Shown here piece after piece: positions 8,520 through 15,562 of a DNA stretch of 22,037 nt. Both the position numbers and the translations under genes were made by a program. How positions within the stretch are numbered: position 1 is the first letter of the stretch; each line of letters begins with the position of its first letter. The stretch lies in the NCBI GenBank assembly GCA_029974035.1, contig JARKQG010000018.1:1-22037 (forward strand). Direction: 5' to 3'. The DNA comes from Eubacteriales bacterium (GTDB taxonomy: Bacteria > Bacillota_A > Clostridia > Christensenellales > Aristaeellaceae). Under the pieces are notes generated by a model. It did no database searches and was not told where the DNA came from. It saw only the letters and a list, made by a program, of their open reading frames with translations.

Positions 8520-8548
8520 ACTATACCTTTTTTTGGCCCCGCGTTCAA
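8520..8548 (-). promoter_or_regulatory. Promoter of glyA
   Basis: On the minus strand, TTGAAC (8543-8548) and TATAGT (8520-8525) are separated by 17 bases. The leader to the ATG at 8472 is about 40 bases. Confidence 0.65.
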
Positions 8549-8642
8549 CCCCCCTCCGGGTTTTCCCGGAAAATTTATCGAATTCCGGCGGACAATGTAC
8601 GGCTTTTGGGCGGAGGCTCCGGCAAATTAACCCAAACGTAAT

Positions 8643-8671
8643 TTGACATTCTCCCTCCGGGCACCTATAAT
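8643..8671 (+). promoter_or_regulatory. Consensus sigma-A promoter of clpB
   Basis: A perfect TTGACA (8643-8648) and perfect TATAAT (8666-8671) are separated by 17 bases. Such a strong core promoter for a heat-shock gene suggests that it is held down by a repressor, which fits the site described next. Confidence 0.85.
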
Positions 8672-8688
8672 GGTCAAAGAAGATCAGT
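8672..8688 (+). promoter_or_regulatory. Possible CtsR operator overlapping the clpB transcription start
   Basis: GGTCAAA (8672-8678), a 3-base spacer GAA, then GATCAGT (8682-8688) resembles the CtsR box, a direct repeat of (A/G)GTCAAA around NAN. The first half is perfect and the second half is degenerate (about four of seven). It sits right behind the -10 element, where a repressor would block initiation. No CIRCE inverted repeat is visible. Confidence 0.4.
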
Positions 8689-8713
8689 AACCGGAAGCAG
8701 AGGGGGTTTTCCC

Positions 8714-11320
8714 ATGAACGCGCAGAAATTCACGCAAAAATCGCTGGAGGCGATCCAGCAGGCGCAAAACATCGCCATCCAATATCAAAATCAGCAGGTG
8801 GATCAGCCCCATCTTTTGTACGCGCTGGCGGATCAGGAGGGCGGGCTCATCCCCGAGCTGCTCAAAAAACTGAACGCCGATCCCGCGCAGGTCATTCAGG
8901 CCTGCGAGCAGTTGATCGCGCGCATTCCCAAGGTCACCGGCGGCGGAAGGGCCCAGGGCACCGTGTACGTATCCCAGGATCTGGACAGAACGCTGGTGGA
9001 GGCGGAGCAGACCGCCGAGCGCATGACCGACGAATACGTGTCGGTGGAGCACATTTTGCTGGCCCTGATGGACACTGCGTCCCCGTCGATGAAGCAGCTG
9101 TTCCAGCGGTTCAGCCTGCGCAAGGACGCGCTGCTCACCGCGCTGCAGGGCGTGCGCGGCGGCCAGCGGGTCACCAGCGACGCGCCGGAGGCCACCTACG
9201 ACGCGCTGAAAAAATACGGCCAGGACCTGGTGGACCTGGCCCGAAAGCAGAAGCTGGACCCGGTGATCGGCCGGGACAGCGAGATCCGCAACGTGGTGCG
9301 CATCCTGTCCCGAAAGACCAAGAACAACCCCGTTCTCATCGGCGAACCCGGCGTGGGCAAGACGGCCATCGCAGAGGGGCTGGCCCAGCGGATCGTCCGG
9401 GGCGACGTGCCCGATTCCCTGAAGGACCGGCAGATCTTTGCGCTGGACATGGGCGCGCTGATCGCGGGCGCAAAATTCCGCGGCGAGTTTGAGGAGCGGC
9501 TCAAGGCCGTGCTGGCGGAGATCAAGAAGTCCGAGGGCAAGATCATCCTGTTCATCGACGAATTGCACCTGATCGTCGGCGCGGGCAAGACCGAGGGCTC
9601 CATGGACGCGGGCAACCTGCTCAAGCCCATGCTGGCCCGGGGCGAGCTGCACTGCATCGGCGCGACCACGCTGGACGAGTACCGCAAGTACATCGAAAAG
9701 GACGCGGCCCTCGAGCGGCGGTTCCAGCCGGTGGTGGTGGGCGAGCCCACCGTGGAGGACACCATCTCCATCCTCAGGGGCCTCAAGGAGCGCTACGAGG
9801 TGTTCCACGGCGTCAAGATCACCGATCAGGCACTGATCGCCGCGGCCACCCTCAGCAACCGCTACGTCACCGACCGCTTCCTCCCGGACAAGGCCATCGA
9901 CCTGGTGGATGAGGCCTGTGCGATGATCCGCACCGAGATCGACTCCATGCCCTCCGAGCTGGACGAGATCTCCCGAAAGATCATGCAGCACGAGATCGAG
10001 GAAGCCGCCCTCAAAAAGGAGACGGACGCGCTGGCCAGAGAACACCTGGCCGAGATCCAGAAGGAGCTCGCCGACATGCGCGAGCAGTTCAAAGAAATGA
10101 AGGCCCGCTGGGAACGGGAAAAGGGCGCCATCGGCAGCGTACAGAAGATCCGCGAGGAGATCGAAAAGGTCAACGCGGAGATCGAGCTGGCCCAACGCCA
10201 GTACGACCTGAACAAGGCTGCGGAGCTCAAGTACGGCAAGCTGCCGCAGCTGACCAAAAAGCTGGAAGAGGAAGAGGCGCTGGCCGAAAAGAACAAGGAC
10301 ACCGCGCCCACGCTGCTGCGCGACAAGGTGACCGAGGACGAAATCGCCCGCATCGTGGCCCGGTGGACGGGCATCCCGGTGACCAGGCTGATGGAGGGCG
10401 AGCGGGAGAAGCTGCTCCGCCTGGAGGAGATCCTGCACCAGCGGGTGATCGGCCAGGACGAGGCGGTGACGCTGGTCAGCCAGGCCATCCTTCGCTCCCG
10501 GGCCGGCATCGCGGACCCCGACAAGCCCATCGGCTCGTTCCTGTTCCTGGGGCCCACCGGCGTGGGCAAGACGGAATTGGCCAAGGCCCTCGCCCAGGCG
10601 CTGTTTGACGACGAGCACAACCTGGTGCGCATTGACATGAGCGAGTACATGGAGAAGTTCTCCGTGTCGCGCCTGGTCGGGGCGCCTCCGGGATACGTGG
10701 GCTACGAGGAGGGCGGTCAGCTGACCGAAGCGGTTCGACGCAAGCCCTATTGCGTGGTGCTGTTTGACGAGGTGGAGAAGGCCCATCCGGACGTGTTCAA
10801 CATCCTTTTGCAGGTGCTGGACGATGGCCGCATCACCGACTCCCAGGGCCGCACGGTGGACTTCAAGAACACCATCATCATCCTGACCTCGAACCTGGGC
10901 TCCAACTTCATCCTCGAGGGCATCGACCACAGCGGGCAGATCACCAAAGAGGCCCGCGAGGCCGTGGAGAGGCTTCTGAAGACCCAGTTCCGCCCGGAGT
11001 TTTTGAACCGGCTGGATGAGATCGTGTTCTACAAGCCGCTGACCCGCGACGAGATCGGCAAGATCATCGACCTGATGATGGCGGAGCTCAACCAGCGGCT
11101 GGCCGACCGGCAGCTGACGGTGTCCCTCACCCCCGCCGCCAAGGCGCTGATCGCGGAGATCGGCTACGACCCGGTGTTCGGCGCGCGGCCCCTGAAGCGC
11201 ATGCTGCAGCGCCGCGTGGAGACGCCCATCAGCCGCATGATCATTGCGGACCAGGCGCCGCCCCGCAGCCACCTGACCGTGGATGTTTCCGGCGATGAAT
11301 TTGCAATTTCGGTTTCGTAA
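8714..11320 (+). CDS. clpB: ATP-dependent protein disaggregase ClpB
   Basis: This is an 868-residue Hsp100 chaperone that extracts and refolds aggregated proteins with DnaK. The layout is complete. There is an N-terminal Clp repeat domain (~1-145), then a first AAA+ module with Walker A GEPGVGKT (210-217) and Walker [11 protein letters not shown] long charged coiled-coil middle domain (~405-525) is the ClpB hallmark that separates it from ClpA/ClpC. The second AAA+ module has Walker A GPTGVGKT (613-620), the pore loop GYVGYEEGG and the sensor segment [10 protein letters not shown], and a C-terminal D2-small domain follows. The ATG follows AGAGGGGG by about 8 bases. It has its own strong promoter and a possible CtsR site. 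No clear terminator follows the stop; the downstream 309 bases contain a new promoter. Confidence 0.98.
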   Translation: MNAQKFTQKSLEAIQQAQNIAIQYQNQQVDQPHLLYALADQEGGLIPELLKKLNADPAQVIQACEQLIARIPKVTGGGRAQGTVYVSQDLDRTLVEAEQTAERMTDEYVSVEHILLALMDTASPSMKQLFQRFSLRKDALLTALQGVRGGQRVTSDAPEATYDALKKYGQDLVDLARKQKLDPVIGRDSEIRNVVRILSRKTKNNPVLIGEPGVGKTAIAEGLAQRIVRGDVPDSLKDRQIFALDMGALIAGAKFRGEFEERLKAVLAEIKKSEGKIILFIDELHLIVGAGKTEGSMDAGNLLKPMLARGELHCIGATTLDEYRKYIEKDAALERRFQPVVVGEPTVEDTISILRGLKERYEVFHGVKITDQALIAAATLSNRYVTDRFLPDKAIDLVDEACAMIRTEIDSMPSELDEISRKIMQHEIEEAALKKETDALAREHLAEIQKELADMREQFKEMKARWEREKGAIGSVQKIREEIEKVNAEIELAQRQYDLNKAAELKYGKLPQLTKKLEEEEALAEKNKDTAPTLLRDKVTEDEIARIVARWTGIPVTRLMEGEREKLLRLEEILHQRVIGQDEAVTLVSQAILRSRAGIADPDKPIGSFLFLGPTGVGKTELAKALAQALFDDEHNLVRIDMSEYMEKFSVSRLVGAPPGYVGYEEGGQLTEAVRRKPYCVVLFDEVEKAHPDVFNILLQVLDDGRITDSQGRTVDFKNTIIILTSNLGSNFILEGIDHSGQITKEAREAVERLLKTQFRPEFLNRLDEIVFYKPLTRDEIGKIIDLMMAELNQRLADRQLTVSLTPAAKALIAEIGYDPVFGARPLKRMLQRRVETPISRMIIADQAPPRSHLTVDVSGDEFAISVS

Positions 11321-11386
11321 AAACCGCCGGTATTATTTCGTTTAAGTTATGTTTTAGCACAGTTTTCTTGGCTTCGATGTGTTGAC

Positions 11387-11416
11387 TTGACAACGACCGC
11401 GGTGTTTTGCTAGAAT
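11387..11416 (+). promoter_or_regulatory. Promoter in the clpB-cobH-like gap (extended -10)
   Basis: TTGACA (11387-11392) and TAGAAT (11411-11416) are separated by 18 bases, with a TGC immediately before the -10 as in extended -10 promoters. Transcription would start near 11423, about 200 bases before the next gene. Confidence 0.65.
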
Positions 11417-11422
11417 CGAATT

Positions 11423-11629
11423 GCGGAAGACGAATGAGACCGTTGTCGCGTCCGGCGCAGACTTTGAACAAGGGTTCGGAGTCGCTCGGCGCGACAACGG
11501 ATTTGATGTGCCCGAAGGCAGGAAATATTGACGATAAGCACGATTTCATGCCTTTATCGCATCCGAAAGGTTCAGCTTGTCCGCATCCGGGGAGCCTATA
11601 CTCTTGCCACACAAGGAAGGTACGCGCAC
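11423..11629 (+). other. Structured leader or small RNA of unknown type before the cobH-like gene
   Basis: The stretch 11321-11629 has no convincing gene and is visibly less GC-rich than its flanks. Downstream of the promoter at 11387-11416, the predicted transcript folds into a long hairpin. Bases 11440-11450 pair perfectly with 11490-11500 (11 pairs), CCG 11452-11454 pairs with CGG 11487-11489, and after an internal loop 11460-11469 pairs with 11474-11483 (10 pairs, two of them G-U) around the loop AAGG. A second hairpin pairs CGATAA/GCA (11532-11540) with TGC/TTATCG (11549-11559). TGCGGA (11422-11427) can also pair with TCCGCA (11580-11585), closing the whole element. An isolated TATACT (11597-11602) may be a second -10. 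It does not match cobalamin, T-box, 6S or tmRNA patterns that I recognise. Confidence 0.45.
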
Positions 11630-12238
11630 ATGCAGAGAAAATCGGCGCTGAAAGCCCGGCACAACACGGCCATGCCCTACGTCACCAGCGAAATGGCGGC
11701 GATCATGGAGCATGTCAAGGCCGACACGGGCGATGAGGCGCTGGCCCAGGGAATACACTTCAGCCCAACCGCGCTGACACTGGTCCGCCGCGTCATGATG
11801 ACCGGGGGGCAAATCGTCGCGGATACGGCGCTGGCGCTCTCCGACATCGACAAGCAGAGCGCCCGAAGGTTGGGCGTTTCGACGATCTGCTACATTGATG
11901 ACCCGCAGGTTCTGGCATTGGCGGAGCAGCGCCGCACCACCCGCGCCGAGGTGGCGCTGGACTTTGCGCTTTCCCAGCCCGGCACAAAGCTGATCGTGGT
12001 GGGCAGCGCGCCCACCGCGCTGGACCGGCTGCTCCGACGCCATCAGATCGAGGAACTGAGCGACCTGGTGGTGCTGGCCGCGCCCACGGGCTTTGCCAGC
12101 GTGGTGCAGCTCAAGGAGCGCATCTGGGAGAGCAATCTGCCCGCGATCGTCGTGCGCGGAAAGCGCGGCGGCACCGGCGCGGCGGTTGCCATCGTCAACG
12201 CGCTGATGAACGAATCCATCCGCCAGCTGAACCTGTAA
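11630..12238 (+). CDS. Orphan precorrin-8X methylmutase-like (CobH/CbiC family) protein
   Basis: This 202-residue protein matches the CobH/CbiC fold through most of its length. It shows MEH...HFSPTAL, GGQIVADTALAL, ICYIDDPQVLALAE, TRAEVALDFAL, VVGSAPTALDRLL, APTGFASVVQLKE, and the glycine-rich end PAIVVRGKRGGTGAAVAIVNAL. CobH/CbiC isomerises precorrin-8X (or cobalt-precorrin-8) by methyl migration in cobalamin synthesis, using a conserved His. His28 (in MEH) aligns with it, though the surrounding residues differ and the N-terminus is slightly short. No other corrin gene is in the window, so the substrate is uncertain. The ATG at 11630 follows AAGGAAGG by 9 bases; an upstream in-frame start at 11528 lies in the structured leader. 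A strong terminator follows. Family identity is good; actual mutase activity is unproven. Confidence 0.8.
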   Translation: MQRKSALKARHNTAMPYVTSEMAAIMEHVKADTGDEALAQGIHFSPTALTLVRRVMMTGGQIVADTALALSDIDKQSARRLGVSTICYIDDPQVLALAEQRRTTRAEVALDFALSQPGTKLIVVGSAPTALDRLLRRHQIEELSDLVVLAAPTGFASVVQLKERIWESNLPAIVVRGKRGGTGAAVAIVNALMNESIRQLNL

Positions 12239-12253
12239 CCCTCCGGGACAAGG

Positions 12254-12287
12254 GGCCGCCCTGCGTAAGCGCGGGGCGGCCTTTTTT
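12254..12287 (+). terminator. Intrinsic terminator of the cobH-like gene
   Basis: GGCCGCCC (12254-12261) pairs with GGGCGGCC (12274-12281). The stem is extended inward by GCG/CGC around a TAAG loop and followed by six T. It lies 16 bases after the stop codon. Confidence 0.92.
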
Positions 12288-12310
12288 ATTCCATGCCCTC
12301 CCCCGGGGCG

Positions 12311-13714
12311 TCACTTACCGGCCTTGCCGCGGATGGATTCGTCGATGGCGGCGGCGGCCTGCTTGCCCGCGCCCATCGCCAGGATCACGGTGGCCGCGCC
12401 GGTGACCGCGTCGCCGCCGGCGTAGACGGCCTCCTTGGATGTCTTGCAGGTGTCCTCGTCCACCACGATGCCGCCCCACTTCTGGGCCGCGAGGCCCTCG
12501 GTGGTGGATACGATCAGCGGGTTGGGCGAATTGCCGATGGCCACCACCACCGTCTCCACATCCATGACGTATTCGCTGCCCTTCTCGGGCACCGGGCGGC
12601 GGCGACCGGAGGCATCCGGCTCGCCCAGTGTCATGCGCACGCACTCCATGCCGGCCACGTTGCCCTTGCCGTCGTCCAGAATGCGGGTGGGGTTGGTGAG
12701 CAGATGGAACTCGATGCCCTCTTCCTTGGCGTGGTGGATCTCCTCCAGCCGGGCGGGCATTTCCGCCTCGCCGCGGCGGTAGACGATGTAGACCTTCTCC
12801 GCGCCCATCCGAAGGGCGCTCCGGGCCGCGTCCATGGCCACGTTGCCGCCGCCGATCACCGCCACCTTCCGGCCCACTTTGACGGGCGTCAGGTGGTTGG
12901 GGAAGTCGTAGGCCTTCATCAGGTTGATGCGGGTCAGGAATTCGTTGGCGGAATACACGCCGCACAGCGCCTCGCCCTCGATGCCCTGAAAGCGGGGCAG
13001 CCCCGCGCCGCTGCCGACGAACACGGCGTCAAATCCCTCCTGCTCGAGCAGCTCGTCCAGGAGGATGCTGCGGCCCACGATCACGTTGGTCAGAATCTTG
13101 ACGCCCATCTCGCGCAGGTTGTCGATCTCCTGCTGCACCAGCGCCTTGGGCAGGCGGAATTCGGGAATGCCGTACATCAGAACGCCGCCGGGGGTGTGCA
13201 GCGCCTCGAAGATGGTCACATCATAGCCCAGCGCCCGCAGCGCGCCGGCGCAGGACAGGCCCGCGGGGCCGGAACCCACCACCGCCACCTTGTGGCCGTT
13301 GTCGGGGGCGGGCTTTCCGGGCTTTTTGCCCCGGGCCATCGCCCAGTCGGCCACATAGCGCTCCAGCCGGCCGATGCCCACCGGATCGCCCTTGATGCCG
13401 CGCACGCACACCTGCTCGCACTGGGTTTCCTGCGGACAGACTCGGCCGCACACCGCGGGCAGCGAATTGCATCCGCTGAGGATCTCGTAGGCCCTGTCCA
13501 GGTCGCCCTCCTTGACGCAGCCGATGAATTCGGGAATCTTCACCCCCACGGGGCAGCCGTTGACGCAGGGCTTGTTCTTGCAGCCCAGGCAGCGCTCGGC
13601 CTCCTGCCGGGCCATTTCGTCGGTGTAGCCCAGCGCGACCTCCTGAAAGTTTCCGCCGCGGACTTTCGGGTCCTGCTCGGGCATGGGGGTTTTGTTCTTT
13701 TGCATGTTGGCCAT
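12311..13714 (-). CDS. nfnB: NADH-dependent ferredoxin:NADP+ oxidoreductase, large subunit (NfnB; glutamate-synthase-small-chain type)
   Basis: This 467-residue flavoprotein is the large subunit of the electron-bifurcating Nfn complex. Nfn couples reduced ferredoxin and NADH to reduction of two NADP+, or the reverse. N-terminal cysteines for two [4Fe-4S] clusters are visible (Cys42, 45, 50, 54 and Cys89, 93, 99, 103). They are followed by an FAD-binding GSGPAGLSCAGAL and an NADP-binding GGGNVAMDAARSALRMGA, with a late AGGDAVTGAATVILAMGAGK. GltD-type glutamate synthase small subunits share this architecture. The immediately upstream PyrK-like partner (nfnA) is what makes Nfn the best call, as no GltB is present. 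Its ATG overlaps the nfnA stop by one base (TGATG), so the pair is translationally coupled. It is the last gene of the long leftward operon. Confidence 0.9.
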   Translation of the reverse strand: MANMQKNKTPMPEQDPKVRGGNFQEVALGYTDEMARQEAERCLGCKNKPCVNGCPVGVKIPEFIGCVKEGDLDRAYEILSGCNSLPAVCGRVCPQETQCEQVCVRGIKGDPVGIGRLERYVADWAMARGKKPGKPAPDNGHKVAVVGSGPAGLSCAGALRALGYDVTIFEALHTPGGVLMYGIPEFRLPKALVQQEIDNLREMGVKILTNVIVGRSILLDELLEQEGFDAVFVGSGAGLPRFQGIEGEALCGVYSANEFLTRINLMKAYDFPNHLTPVKVGRKVAVIGGGNVAMDAARSALRMGAEKVYIVYRRGEAEMPARLEEIHHAKEEGIEFHLLTNPTRILDDGKGNVAGMECVRMTLGEPDASGRRRPVPEKGSEYVMDVETVVVAIGNSPNPLIVSTTEGLAAQKWGGIVVDEDTCKTSKEAVYAGGDAVTGAATVILAMGAGKQAAAAIDESIRGKAGK

Positions 13715-14556
13715 CAGCGCACCTCTCCCGTCAGGCGGCAGAGATGGGTCTCCTTCGCCAGCTTTTCCTGATCCATGTACATCCGGCCGCGGGTCACGGC
13801 GGAATCAAAGTCCACCTGATGGCCGTCAAAGTCCGGCCCGTCGACGCAGGCAAACTTCGTCTCCCCGCCCACGATCACGCGGCAGCCGCCGCACATGCCG
13901 GTGCCGTCGATCATGACGGAGTTGAGGCTGACGATGGTCTTGATGCCGTAGGGCCGGGTCATCTCCGAAACGGCCTTCATCATCATCAAGGGGCCGATGG
14001 CGATGACCACATCGTAGGTTACGCCCGCCTTCAGCTTTTGCTCAAGCGCCTGGGTGACGAAGCCCTTGTGGCCGTTGGACCCGTCGTCGGTCATGATGGT
14101 CAGATCGTCGCAGGCGGCGGCCAGCTCATCCTTGAGGATGATGAGCCCCTCGTTGCGAAAGCCCACGATCAGGTCCACCGATACGCCCGCGTCGTGGAGC
14201 GCCTTGGCCTGGGGATAGGCGATGGCCACGCCCAGGCCGCCGCCGATGACCGCCGCCTTTTTGTAGCCCTCCGTTTCGGATGGCCTGCCCAGCGGGCCCG
14301 CAAAATCCTGCAGGCTTTCGCCCTCGTTCAGCTGATCCAAAAGGCGCGTGGTGGCGCCCACTTTCTGGAAGATCACCGTGACGGTGCCGGCCTCTCGGTC
14401 GTAGCCCGCGATGGTCAGCGGGATGCGCTCGCCGTTTTCGTCGACGCGCAGCATGACGAACTGGCCGGGCTTGGCGCGGCGCGCCGCAAAGGGCGCCTCG
14501 ACGCGCATCAGCGTGACTTCGTCGTTCAGCCTGCGCTTCTCCACAATTTTGTACAT
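13714..14556 (-). CDS. nfnA: NADH-dependent ferredoxin:NADP+ oxidoreductase, small subunit (NfnA; PyrK-like)
   Basis: This 280-residue ferredoxin-NADP reductase-like subunit carries FAD, an NAD(H) site and a [2Fe-2S] cluster. The N-terminal FAD barrel shows PGQFVMLRVDENGERIPLTIAG. The nucleotide-binding part shows AAVIGGGLGVAIAYPQAKAL. The cluster region has Cys222, Cys225 and Cys237 (CGGCRV and CVDGP) with Asp217 just upstream, matching the unusual Asp/Cys3 ligation known for this family. PyrK and sulfide dehydrogenase subunits are relatives; pairing with the adjacent large subunit favours Nfn. ATG 14556 is preferred because AGGAG lies about 8 bases upstream. A start at 14583 would touch the end of dapA. 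It follows dapA by 27 bases, so NADPH supply appears coregulated with lysine/diaminopimelate synthesis. Confidence 0.9.
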   Translation of the reverse strand: MYKIVEKRRLNDEVTLMRVEAPFAARRAKPGQFVMLRVDENGERIPLTIAGYDREAGTVTVIFQKVGATTRLLDQLNEGESLQDFAGPLGRPSETEGYKKAAVIGGGLGVAIAYPQAKALHDAGVSVDLIVGFRNEGLIILKDELAAACDDLTIMTDDGSNGHKGFVTQALEQKLKAGVTYDVVIAIGPLMMMKAVSEMTRPYGIKTIVSLNSVMIDGTGMCGGCRVIVGGETKFACVDGPDFDGHQVDFDSAVTRGRMYMDQEKLAKETHLCRLTGEVR

Positions 14557-14583
14557 GCTCCGACTCCTTTTTCTGGTGTGCAT

Positions 14584-15507
14584 TTATACTCGATCGCCCG
14601 CGGGCGCCGGCGCGGCGCGAAGGGCGTCGGGATACCAATGGGTGAGCTCCGAAAGCAGCCGCTCGCGGTCGGCCGCGCCCATGGGCACCAGCGGCGGCCG
14701 GGTTCTGGCGCTGGCGAGTCCCACGGCGGCGAGTGCCTCCTTGACCGGAATGGGGCTGACTTCCAGAAACAGCGCGTCAATCAGCGGGCCGAGCCGCATC
14801 TGCAGCGCGCGGCTGCCGGCGATGTCCCCGGCAAAGAACCGGTCGCACACGGCCTTCACCGCCTCGGGCACCAGGTTGGAGGCCACCGAAATCGCCCCGT
14901 CGGCGCCCAGCGCCAGCCAGGAGAAGGCGTAATCGTCGTTGCCGCAGTAGATCGCCATCCTGCCCGAAAGCAGCCGCGCGTCCTCGTTCATCTGCCGGAG
15001 GTCCGTGCCGGCTTCCTTCAGCGCGCAGATCAGCGGGTGGTCCGCCAGGCGCATCGCCGTCTCCGGCATCAGGTTCAGCCCCGTGCGTGCGGGCACGTTG
15101 TAGAGCACCACCGGGATCCCGGCCGCGTCCGCCACGCGGGTGAAGTGCTCGATCAGCCCGGCCTGAGTGGTCTTATTGTAGTAGGGCGTGACGGCGAGGA
15201 TGGCATCCACCCCCAGGGCCCGCGCGGTCTGCGCCCTGCGGCACACCCGCTTGGTGTCGTTGCCGCCCACCCCCGCGATCACCAGTGCCCGGCCGCGGGC
15301 GCGCTCCACCGCGAAGGCGATCAGCGCGTCCTGCTCCGCCTCGGTCATGGTGGCGGGTTCGCCGGTGGTGCCGCATACGACGAGCGCCGGGATGCCGGAA
15401 GCGATCTGCCGGTCAATCAGGCGCGCGAAGGCGTCAAAGTCAATGGAATCGTCCGCGGCAAAGGGCGTGACCAACGCCGTGCCGACGCCGGAAAACAGCG
15501 CCTTCAT
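14584..15507 (-). CDS. dapA: 4-hydroxy-tetrahydrodipicolinate synthase
   Basis: This 307-residue TIM-barrel aldolase condenses pyruvate with aspartate semialdehyde at the branch point to diaminopimelate and lysine. The visible signatures are the N-terminal GVGTALVTPF, CGTTGEPATMTEAE, the Tyr-bearing VVLYNVPARTG, and the Schiff-base Lys164 in CALKEAG. Length is normal with a short Pro/Ala-rich tail. The start ATG at 15507 has a GAGGGGGC ribosome site upstream, which lies in one arm of a hairpin in the asd-dapA gap. It directly follows asd, the supplier of its substrate. Related lyases such as N-acetylneuraminate lyase share the fold, but the asd neighbour strongly favours DapA. Confidence 0.96.
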   Translation of the reverse strand: MKALFSGVGTALVTPFAADDSIDFDAFARLIDRQIASGIPALVVCGTTGEPATMTEAEQDALIAFAVERARGRALVIAGVGGNDTKRVCRRAQTARALGVDAILAVTPYYNKTTQAGLIEHFTRVADAAGIPVVLYNVPARTGLNLMPETAMRLADHPLICALKEAGTDLRQMNEDARLLSGRMAIYCGNDDYAFSWLALGADGAISVASNLVPEAVKAVCDRFFAGDIAGSRALQMRLGPLIDALFLEVSPIPVKEALAAVGLASARTRPPLVPMGAADRERLLSELTHWYPDALRAAPAPAGDRV

Positions 15508-15512
15508 AGGGA

Positions 15513-15559
15513 AAGCCCCCTCTCAGGTCGATAAGCTACTGTAACGACCCGGGGGGCTT
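15513..15559 (-). promoter_or_regulatory. Hairpin in the asd-dapA gap covering the dapA ribosome-binding site
   Basis: On the minus strand, AAGCCCCC (15559-15552) pairs with GGGGGCTT (15520-15513), and inside it GGTCG (15549-15545) pairs with CGACC (15530-15526). The 3' arm contains the purine-rich ribosome site of dapA. No T run follows, so it is not a terminator; it may limit dapA translation or protect the mRNA junction. It is far too small for a lysine riboswitch. Confidence 0.4.
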
Positions 15560-15562
15560 GCG

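Noticed and set aside
8473..8640. Folate or glycine riboswitch upstream of glyA
   Set aside because: The glyA leader is only about 40 bases behind its promoter and shows neither class's conserved core. The TCCGGG/CCCGGA hairpin at 8555-8570 lies upstream of the promoter and lacks a T run.
8684..11272. An open frame of about 860 codons on the minus strand opposite clpB
   Set aside because: It is a GC-rich mirror frame: the composition is His/Gln/Leu/Arg/Val-heavy with no domain pattern. The plus strand encodes an unmistakable full-length ClpB.
11423..11600. 6S RNA, tmRNA, T-box or cobalamin riboswitch
   Set aside because: No conserved motifs of these RNAs are visible: no central 6S bubble pattern, no tmRNA tRNA-like ends, no T-box GGGTGGTACCGCG and no B12 box. 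The hairpin GAAC-AAGG-GTTC only superficially resembles part of E. coli 6S.
11241..11612. A 123-codon minus-strand frame in the clpB/cobH-like gap
   Set aside because: It overlaps the clpB 3' end, has no recognisable domain, and crosses the region that folds well as plus-strand RNA.
12311..13714. Glutamate synthase small subunit (gltD) as the name
   Set aside because: The architecture is shared, but the overlapping PyrK-like nfnA partner and lack of gltB favour Nfn.
15508..15562. Lysine riboswitch before dapA
   Set aside because: The gap is 55 bases; lysine riboswitches are about three times longer and need a five-helix core.
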